Shown piece by piece: positions 56,557 through 64,000 of a DNA stretch of 64,000 nucleotides. Positions within the stretch are counted from its first letter, which is position 1, and each line of letters opens with the position of its first letter. The notes beneath the pieces were generated by a model that did no database searches, had not been told where the DNA came from, and worked only from the letters and a program-made list of their open reading frames with translations. The position numbers were made by a program, and so were the translations under genes. Origin of the DNA: Cinnamomum chago (Eukaryota; Streptophyta; Magnoliopsida; Laurales; Lauraceae); contig CP142451.1 in NCBI GenBank assembly GCA_038049695.1, positions 30,984,001 to 31,048,000 on the forward strand, given 5' to 3'.

Positions 56557-56814
56557 GCACCTCAATATGCAGGAACACTACATCTAGAACAATGTCTAAA
56601 GTAGGCAAACTTGGAGAAGAATGACCAACAAGATCAAAAGCATGGAGCAAACTTCATACAATCTCTATTTCCTCATGGGCATATGAGATAACTTAAACCC
56701 CGGACACACATACCAAACCAAACCAAACCAAGCCTTTTCCCACTAGGTGGGGTCAGCTATATGGATTTGACGACGCCAATCAAATCTGTTTAGGGTCATG
56801 TCTTCCGTTAGATC

Positions 56815-57069
56815 TATAAAGATACAGGTCAGCTCGACCCATGAATTGGGTCAGCCCACAACCCACAAATCAAATCTTTGTATGAGTTGTAAACAGATAC
56901 TAGTTGCCTTAACAATACCTGTAATTATGTAATTAGAATCTCTAATCTAGGAAACATTGTATTATATATTGCTTCATCGTCAATACAAGATATACGATTT
57001 TCTCTTGCAAACTATCTCTCCCTTGCATGCTTCTAGTAAAGATTCCAGTTTGGTTCTGATTATCTCACA
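56815..57069 (+). repeat. 5' LTR of the nested copia element
   Basis: 255 bp, starting TATAAAGATACAGG (ancestral TG changed to TA) and ending TATCTCACA. Confidence 0.92.
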
Positions 57070-57081
57070 TGGTATCAGAGC
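57070..57081 (+). other. Primer-binding site of the nested copia element
   Basis: TGGTATCAGAGC, immediately after the LTR. Confidence 0.92.
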
Positions 57082-57732
57082 CCATCGATCTGTTCATTCA
57101 AGCATAAGAGGAGCCCTGATCAACTGATAGGAGAATACTATATTCGGCTGTGAGAAGCTCTGCACTACTATGATCAAAGGTGGCCCATCTGTTGATGATC
57201 ATTCTGCATCAAAGAAATCTCCCCATTCTGGTCGTCCATTTATCCTAGGAATTCTGCACATTTTTTCGAGATTTTCTGATCATCTGAGGTAGGCCATTCT
57301 CTCCAATCTGCACTTGTCTCCTTTGTGCAAATAGTTTTCATCAAGACCGTTCAAAATTTTGGTCTTCCAAGCTTTCTTCATTTTTCCACTTGGAGGAGTT
57401 TCGGATTTTTGAAAGCGAGATCACTGTGTGCTCTGATCTTCCCCCTGATCATCCAGTTAGGCCCACAGATCAGATATGTGCCCAGATTCAAGGTCGCCTG
57501 GCCCCTTTCTCTGGATTTTTTGGATCCTATTGCTCCCTGTGCCTGTGATCTGCCATCTGATCATTCAGTGGGGCCCATAGCACTCATCTGTACTCACTTT
57601 CAAGTGACCTAGACCTATTTATTGGAATTTTTTCAAGATTTGTTTAGTTCTTGTGGCTGGATTTCAATTCTGACTTGGCTTTGGGGCTGGATTTCGCACA
57701 TATTCCGTCTGTAAGCTCTTTGTCTTGCTCCA

Positions 57733-59082
57733 ATGTCTTCTGATAGAACTGTTTTGGGTATTACTGTCCAACTTGATGGCACAAATTATCCCTATTGGTC
57801 CCATCTCATGCAAAATTTCCTAAAAGGTCAAAAACTTTGGAAATATATTGCTACACAGATCCCTACACCAGATAGTAAGGATGCTACGTTTGAGGAATGG
57901 GAAGCTTCCGTCGGGAAGATCAATTCTTGGATTGCAAATTCTGTCACTCCATCCATTGGGAATCAACTAGCTAAATTTAGCTATCCTAAGGATGCTTGGG
58001 ACTATTTAGTAAAGTTATATACTCAATCTAATGCTGCTCGCCGATATCAGTTAGAATGGGACATTAAAAATGCAGACCAAGGAAATGACTCTATTCATGA
58101 CTTCTTTATCAAAATGACTGCCTTATGGGATCAACTGGCTATAATGGAACCCACTTTTGCAACAACTGAGGATGCCCACACCTTTGAGGTCTATAGGCAG
58201 CAGACTCGCCTGGTTCAGTTTCTTATGGCTCTTCGCCCTAATTTTGAGCATGTTCGTGAACTCTTATTACATCGATCCCCACTGCCCTCTGTCGATATGG
58301 CACTCTCGGAACTTTTGGCAGAAGAACAAACTCAGCTTTCTCTTATAAAGAAGAAACATGTGGAACCTACCCATGTTCTGTCAGCAAATGTTAGTACCCC
58401 TCAGACTGATCAATCTTTTCCTCCTGGTACTAATGACTTTTGCAATTATTGTAAGAAGAAAGGCCACTGGAAACGGAACTGCCCAACCAGACCTCAACAG
58501 ACAAATACCAAGAACAAACAATCTAGTCAACAGCCCAATCGTGGTCTCAAGCCATCTTATCCTCAGCGATCTTATGCTGCCAATGTTACTGAAGATGATA
58601 GTTTTGTACCCCCGCAAATGGATCTTACATCTCAGATCCAGGCTATGGTTGATGAGCGCATGCAACAGTTGTTTCTAGCTTTCTCCACTGGTTCTGCTTC
58701 TCCGATACCCACTACCCACTCAGCATCTGGTTCTGCCATGACCATTTCTAGTCCTTCAGGTACACATGATACTACATGGATTTTTTATTCTGGTGCTTCC
58801 TATCATATGACAAATGATGCTTCCAAACTTCATCATTGTTATACTCTTGCTAGCTCTATCACCATCCATACAGCAGATGCCACTCCTCTTTCAGTCTCCC
58901 TTATTGGCTTCGTTTCCAATAAGTTGCTCTCTCTCACTAATGTTTTGTGTGTTCCCCACCTCTCAATCAATTTAATCTCTGTTAGTCAACAGACTTCTTC
59001 TGGATTTGTTTTCTCATTTTCTTCCACTGGATATTCTGTGCAGGATCCGCACACTGGGGAGACAAATTGGGACCGGCCTTAG
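57733..59082 (+). pseudogene. Copia gag and protease, protease inactivated
   Basis: 449 codons. UBN2-type gag covers residues 1 to about 220 (LDGTNYPYWSHLMQNFLKGQ, AWDYLVKLYTQSNAARRYQL). A zinc knuckle CNYCKKKGHWKRNC is near 237. The protease site near 349 reads WIFYSGASYHMT, so the catalytic Asp of DSGAS is replaced by Tyr. The frame ends at TAG (59080-59082) because of an indel near 59055-59062; the natural continuation is in the next frame. Confidence 0.88.
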
Positions 59083-60471
59083 GTCAGGAGGACTTTATTA
59101 TCTCCGCTCACTGCACCTTCCATCATCAAGCATCTCCTCAGTCGCCCTTGTTTCCTCTACATCACCTTTTGCTCTTTGGCACTCTCGTTTAGGCCATTTA
59201 TCCTTCAATAAAATAAAGACTTTATTTAGTAGTGGTGTTTTTGGTAACATTTTTGTATCGGATATTTCTACTTGTTTTGGTTGCCAATTTGGCAAACAAC
59301 ATGCATTTCCCTATAATAAAACTACTTCTTCTACTACTGCTCCTTTTGCTTGGTGCATTCTGATGTCTGGGGACCTGCCTCTCAACCAACGAAAGGTGGT
59401 TCCATTTATTATGTTTTGTTTATTGATGATTTTACCAGATATACATGGTTGTATTTGATGAAGAATTGCTCTGAGTTATATAACATCTACACTGCTTTCT
59501 CTACCATGGTTTCCACTCAATTTGACACAAGGATTAAAATTTTCAAATCTGACTCTGGGGGAGAATACTTGTCCCACAAATTTCGTTCTTACCTGACCAG
59601 TCAAGGGACAATGGCGCAGTTATCCTGTCCTACCACACCACAGCAAAATGGAGTGGCAAAACGGAAACACAGACATATCCTTGAGACTGCCAGATCCATG
59701 ATTCATTCTTCACATGTTCCTCTGCAATTCTGGGGAGAAGCAGTCCTGACTGCCACTTATCTGATTAACAGAACACCATCTATTGTCTTATCTGGCACAT
59801 CTCTGTATGAAAAATTGTTCTCCTGCAAACCTGACTTGTCCCATCTCAAAGTATTTGGTTGTACCTGTTTTGTTCTATTGCATGATAATGAGAGAGCCAA
59901 ACTTGCTCCCAAATCCACTGTCTGTGTTTTCTTAGGGTATGGAATCGAACAAAAAGGATATCGATGCTATGATCCTAAAACCAATAAGTTGCGGGTCTCT
60001 CAAAATGTCACCTTCTTGGAGCATATACCTTTCTATAAATTACCCATTGCATCCTCTTCTCCTGAGCAACCTAGGGTCTATCCTCTTGACCCCTTTCCAG
60101 ATCTGTTTCCCTCTGATACTCATTCTCCTCCCTTTAATACATACCCCTTCTCCCCCACCCCTACAGGTATATCATCGTCGGCCCAAAAACCCCTCTGCTC
60201 ATTCGGACTCTGCATCCCCACCTCCTGCTTCTAACCCTAGGCCTATCTCCTCTGCTCCAGATGTGCAAGATCCTCCCCAATCTCGAAGGTATCCCTTGCG
60301 CACCAGACTCCCTCCCTCCAGATTTGGCTTTGTTTGTACTGATCATTTTTCTCCATCATATAAGTCTTTCCTTGCAGCAATTCATACTTTGGCAGAACCA
60401 CAATCCTATAAGGAAGCAATTACTCATCCACACTGGAGATCTACCATAGCAGAAGAACTTGCGGCTCTATA
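59063..60471 (+). pseudogene. Copia integrase region with frameshifts
   Basis: Frame 2 from about 59063 gives GLRSGGLYYL and the pre-integrase LWHSRLGHLSFNKIKTLFSS with CFGCQFGK. Another indel near 59345 moves to the frame starting VHSDVWGPASQPTKGGSIYY, with FIDDFTRYTW, SDSGGEYLS and an altered catalytic neighbourhood NGVAKRKHRHIL, where the usual Glu of ERKHRHL is Lys. A third indel near 60165 shifts to frame 2, which runs into a TAG at 60470-60472. Confidence 0.82.
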
Positions 60472-60472
60472 G

Positions 60473-61632
60473 AAAACTCAAACATGGGATCTTGTTCCTC
60501 TTCCCTCAGGAAAACGGGCTATTGGCTGCAAATGGATATTTAAGATCAAGACCAAATCTGATGGATCTGTTGATCGATATAAGGCTCGCCTGGTTGCCAA
60601 AGGCTACACACAAGAATATGGGATTGATTATGAGGAGACCTTTGCTCCAGTTGCAAAGATGACAATTGTCCGTACTTTTATCTCTGTTGCAGCTGTTAGA
60701 CGTCGGCCACTCTATCAGCTTGATGTCAAGAATGCATTCTTGAATGGATTCCTTCAGGAAGAAATCTATATGCATCCTCCCCCAGGCGTCGCAAGACCTC
60801 CTCATTATGTCTATCGACTCAAACGTGCCTTGTATAGTCTCAAACAAGCCCCTCGTGCTTGGTTTGAACAGTTTAGCATAAGTATTATCAACATTGGTTA
60901 TACCCAAAGTGCTCATGATTCCGCTCTATTTACTCGCTATTCGCGATCTAGATGTGTCTTCCTGTTACTCTATGTCGATGATATGATTATCACTGGCAAC
61001 GACGCTCCTGGTATTCTATCCTTGAAGCGTTTTCTTCATCGACAGTTTGAGATGGAAGATTTGGGTCATCTGTGGTATTTCTTAGGTATTGAAGTTGCCT
61101 ACTCTCCCAAAGGATATCTTTTGTCACAAACTAAATACTACAATGAAGTTCTCCAACGAGCTGGACTCACGGATCATAAACCTGTCTCTACTCCCATAGA
61201 ACATAATCTAAAGCTTCGCACTACTGATGGAGACCCACTTTCTAATCCAACTCGTTATCGGCAACTTGGTTTATCTTACTATCACGAGACCAGATATTGC
61301 CTATGCAGTACATGTTGTAAGCCAATTTGTTGCGCGACCCACTCATCTTCACTAGGCTGTTGTCCTGCGTATCTTGAGATACTTACAAGGAAGTTCCAAC
61401 CGTGCCCTCCTTCTTTCCTCCAATCACAATCTTACTCTGCATGGTTATTCTGATTCTGACTGGGCTGGAGATGTCAATGATCGGCGCTCCACCACTGGTT
61501 TTGCCATTTTTCTTGGCTCTTCTCTCATCTCTTGGAAGAGCAAGAAACAGGATGTTGTCTCCAGATCATCCACTAAGGCTAAATATCATGTTGTATCTCA
61601 CACTACTACTGAAATTATTTGGCTTCGCTAGT
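60473..61632 (+). pseudogene. Copia reverse transcriptase and RNase H, broken
   Basis: After the stop, RT continues as TWDLVPLPSGKRAIGCKWIF, then YKARLVAKGYTQEYGIDYEE, LYQLDVKNAFLNGFLQEEIY and the intact catalytic YVDDMIITG near 60975. A small deletion near 61262 removes VGSLI and shifts the frame. A TAG near 61355 replaces the Trp of HLHWAV. RNase H text (SDSDWAGDVNDRRSTTGFAI, SSTKAKYH) follows to a TAG at 61629-61631. In that motif the catalytic-site Glu of STEAEY-type sequences is Lys. Remnants continue to about 61910. Confidence 0.82.
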
Positions 61633-61924
61633 TACTTCGGGATTTAGGAGTTCTAGTTCCTCAATCTACCTCTCTCTTTACGGACAGTGAAAGTGCACGG
61701 AAACTAGCCACAAATGATGTTTTTCATGAACGAACCAAACATCTTGAAGTTGACTGTCATTTCATTCGTCAACATGTTCAGAGTGGTACTATCAACTCAT
61801 CCAAATTTCATCAGCTGCGCAGGTAACAGATTTTTTCACCAAAAGCCACTCCACCTCTCATTTTTCAGAGCTAGTTTCCAAGCTTTCGATGGTCACATTC
61901 TCCCATCCAAAGCTTGAGAGGGGG

Positions 61925-62177
61925 TGTAAAGATACAGGTCAGCTTGACCCATGAATTGGGTCAGCCCACAACCTACAAATCAAATCTTTGTATGAGTTGT
62001 AAACAGATACTAGTTGCCTTAACAATACCTATAATTATATAATTAGAATCTCTAATCTAGGAAACATTGTATTATATATTGCTTCATCGTCAATACAAGA
62101 TATACAATTCTCTTATAAACTATCTCTCCCTTGCATGCTTCTAGTAAAGATTCCAGTTTGGTTCTAATTATCTCACA
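61925..62177 (+). repeat. 3' LTR of the nested copia element
   Basis: 253 bp, TGTAAAGATACAGG...TATCTCACA, followed by the agatc duplication. Confidence 0.92.
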
Positions 62178-62745
62178 AGATCCATGTAGGCAAGGTCATG
62201 TTTAATAGTTTCTTTCCAACTTCTCTTGGGTCTCCCTCTCCCTCTCCTACTCCGAGAAATCTCCATGCTTTCACACCTTTTAATAGGTGCCTCCGTTGGG
62301 CGCCTTCTAACATGGCCGAACCATCTCAGTCGATTTTCTCTCATTTTATCTTTAATCGGTGCTATTCCTATTTTGCCCCTAATCTCCTCATTCTTAATCC
62401 TATCTCTCCTTGTGATCCCGCACATCCATCTTAGCATTCTCATCTCCGCAACTTCCATCTTCTTAACATGATTGTGCTTTACTACCCAACACTTTGATCC
62501 ATATAACGCTGGACGTACCGCCACCTTATAATACTTTCCTTTAACCTTGAGGGGGACTTTCCGATCACACAAGACCCCCAAAACACTCCTCCATTTGGTC
62601 CACCCGGCCTGAATCATGTGACTTACATTATTATCAATCTCTCCATCCTGTTGCACCATAGATCCAAGATACCTAAAGTTTTCTTTCTCTACAATCTTTT
62701 GTGTGCCCAAACTTACTTTTAAGTTACCAGGTGTCCTACTTTGAC
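62168..62745 (-). CDS. LINE ORF2 C-terminal region
   Basis: About 190 codons open on the minus strand, with motifs FRYLGSMVQQDGEIDNNV, HMIQAGWTKWRSVLGVLCD, RPALYGSKCWVVKHNHVKKM, EVAEMRMLRWMCGITRRDRI, ENRLRWFGHVRRRPTEAPIK and RGRGRPKRSWKETIKHDLAY. These are typical of the segment after the reverse transcriptase of plant LINEs. The first codons lie in the flanking duplication, so the listed ATG is not a real start. The frame continues beyond the copia insertion at 56809-56740 as TEDMTLNRFDWRRQIHIADP to a stop. No internal stop was found, but the catalytic RT is not present. Confidence 0.82.
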
Positions 62746-62789
62746 TAAACCCCGGACACACATACATTAAAAAAAACTACATGCACATA

Positions 62790-63450
62790 CCCATAAGTGA
62801 TTTTTTTTTCTTTTTTTTTCCTTTTTTAGTTTTTTTAGTAACGGTGATATATATTAATAAGGAGGGTTAGAATAGCAAAGCTTGTAGCTACTTCAATTGG
62901 GTGCCTGTATAAGAGATATATACTAAGCAACCCTTGACAAAGGCTACACTATATTAGCACTTAAATTACATAACCGATCCATGTTAAAAGTCATGTACCA
63001 ACCCAAAAGCTTAAGCTGATAGGTGGAAAGCCCAAACAGGTATATGAAGACCTGTCCAACTCAGGACTTTGGCGATGTGGGATGTGGGACTTCCCAACAC
63101 TCCCACTCACGTATAGGCCCAACAGATTTCATGGATGGGCCCGCCACGTGGGCTATACAAGAACGACAGGAGCCACGTGGGCTACACAAGAATGACGGGA
63201 TCGGAAACCGCTCTGATACCATATTAGAAGCCATGTACCAACCCAAAAGCTTAAACTGATAGGTGGAAAGCCCAAACATGTATATGAAGACTTGTCCAAG
63301 TTAGGACTTAGGTGATGTGGGATGTGGGACTTCCCAACAATCCATCCCTGTTTGGCTAGAGTGTCCGCCATCCCATTAGCACTCCTGCTAACATGTTGAA
63401 ATGATATACAAAGTGATAATTTTAGCAATTTTAGTAACTCTTTGTTTTTT
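62790..63450 (-). pseudogene. LINE RNase H relic, interrupted by a TRIM
   Basis: On the minus strand LSLCISFQHVSRSANGMADT, then LAKQGW, reads at about 63425-63345, the RNase H signature of plant LINEs. The frame is cut at 63344 by the TRIM and resumes below 62981 with 3'-end text (ATSFAILTLLINIYHRY) and an A-rich tail near 62800-62830. Confidence 0.65.
62982..63339 (-). mobile_element. TRIM (terminal-repeat retrotransposon in miniature)
   Basis: Two 118-bp direct repeats (62982-63099 and 63222-63339) flank a 122-bp interior. On the minus strand the 5' repeat is followed at once by TGGTATCAGAGCGG (plus 63208-63221), a perfect methionine-tRNA primer site, and a purine-rich GTGAGTGGGAG precedes the 3' repeat. 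The repeats start TGTTGGGAAGTCCCACATC. A perfect duplication atcca flanks the whole (62977-62981 and 63340-63344). It has no coding capacity. Confidence 0.92.
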
Positions 63451-64000
63451 TTTTGGCTACATAGGAGACTTGAAAACATGCACTCCCACTCAGCTGAGCT
63501 ACAACCTGGGACAAGTAACAAAGTTAGGTTTGAACATTGGGGTAGATTTGGATACTTTAATTTAAACATCATAACAGATATCAGCACCCATAAAATTACA
63601 AAAATATAAACACCACAACATATATTAGAGCCCATTAAGGTAAAAAAAAAAGTAATGAATAAATCAAAGATCAAAACTCATTATGCATCTGCTAAGAAAA
63701 AAATGAGCAGCAGTACTGCATTCTTTTTTTTAGTACCCCAGCTAAGGGGCCTGGGACCCAAGAGAGAGCCCGCATATACATGGGAAGGTAGCCCACTCAA
63801 GTGGAAAGGAGGCCCACACAAGCAGGAAAAGGTGACATACCCGGGGTTCAAGCCCCGGCAGCCAGGTAAGAACTGACACTCCTTACCTCTCGGGTAAGGA
63901 CTGTTATAGTCATTGTAGAAAAGAAGCTGAAATAAGGCCATCCAATACACACGCACACAACACACTTTGCTTGGTTACCTTCTTCTGCTGAAGTTTGGAA
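63451..64000. other. Non-coding stretch with tRNA-like words, possible SINE remains
   Basis: On the minus strand TAGCTCAGCTGAG (plus 63489-63501) fits a tRNA/SINE A box, and on the plus strand GGTTCAAGCC (63845-63854) within a perfect small stem (CCGGGGTTCAAGCCCCGG) fits a B box or T arm. They face opposite ways and are 345 bp apart, so no single tRNA gene is formed. 'gggaaggtagcccact' here echoes 'gggaaggaagcccaca' at 24186. Confidence 0.35.

Larger units (their letters stand above)
56815..62177 (+). mobile_element. Full-length but decayed Ty1/copia element nested in a LINE
   Basis: 5363 bp, LTRs of 255 and 253 bp, PBS TGGTATCAGAGC at 57070-57081, PPT (TTGAGAGGGGG) before 61925 and a perfect duplication agatc (56810-56814 and 62178-62182). 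The 5' LTR starts TA instead of TG. The polyprotein is broken by at least three frameshifts and three stops. The LTRs differ by about nine transitions and a two-base gap, so the insertion is older than the one at 37723. Confidence 0.93.
56714..62745 (-). mobile_element. 5'-truncated LINE with 20-bp duplication, carrying a nested copia
   Basis: Removing the copia at 56815-62177 leaves about 660 bp of LINE. A perfect 20-bp duplication, taaaccccggacacacatac, flanks it (56694-56713 and 62746-62765). The remaining frame encodes the C-terminal, post-RT part of ORF2. The 3' end on the minus strand is GGCTTGGTTTGGTTTGG rather than plain poly(A). The 5' end is truncated as usual for LINEs. Confidence 0.85.

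Noticed and set aside
63720..63900. Possible tRNA gene from the T-arm-like stem
   Set aside because: No acceptor, D or anticodon arms at proper spacing; the A-box-like word is on the other strand and too far away.

Overview
This window is nuclear DNA from a flowering plant with a repeat-rich genome. The evidence is GT-AG introns in a recognisable plant receptor-like gene, many plant-type LTR retrotransposons, MITEs, a LINE, a SINE and a TRIM, and long AT-rich stretches without genes. I saw no bacterial or organellar genes, no rRNA or tRNA gene, and no CRISPR array. I cannot name the species.

Only one host gene is well supported. It lies on the minus strand and I read it as the 3' part of an RLP4-like receptor-like protein gene (malectin-like/LRR family, transmembrane, no kinase). 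Seven coding exons are visible, at 54789-54936, 44103-44174, 31374-31445, 25412-25483, 25261-25338, 24943-25124 and 24705-24826. They join in one open frame of about 248 codons, ending in a stop at 24705-24707. Four are LRR exons: three of exactly 72 nt and one of 78 nt. The 5' (malectin-like) exons are not in the window, so the gene runs past position 64000. Three introns (5.9, 10.6 and 12.7 kb) are swollen by transposable elements, but no coding exon is hit.

Layout: 1-4813 holds no gene. 4819-6999 is a solo LTR with a perfect target-site duplication (TSD). 8250-17902 is a structurally complete Athila-like Ty3/gypsy element that has LTRs, a primer-binding site (PBS), gag-protease and a polypurine tract (PPT), but no reverse transcriptase or integrase; it sits in the remains of an older minus-strand LTR element (LTR 18163-19761). 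19767-24128 holds LTR-like debris, an array of palindromes and simple repeats. 24705-54936 is the RLP4-like gene. Its introns hold a copia relic split by a SINE that is itself split by a deleted gypsy element (26300-30700), a 142-bp hAT-like MITE, a gypsy relic (31543-33865), a copia relic (34670-37330), a young copia element (37723-42940), a minus-strand copia relic carrying a solo LTR (44590-48150), a 1.3-kb hAT-like element (49563-50879) and second copies of two MITE families. Upstream of the last visible exon there is a LINE (56714-62745) carrying a complete but decayed copia element (56815-62177), and a TRIM (62982-63339) inside another LINE relic.

The elements do not work together as a system; they are independent insertions layered over time. 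LTR comparisons by eye order them: the copia at 37723 is youngest (about 1% between LTRs), and the Athila-like element and the copia at 56815 are older (about 4%). Most element boundaries were confirmed by matching target-site duplications, which are the strongest evidence in this annotation.
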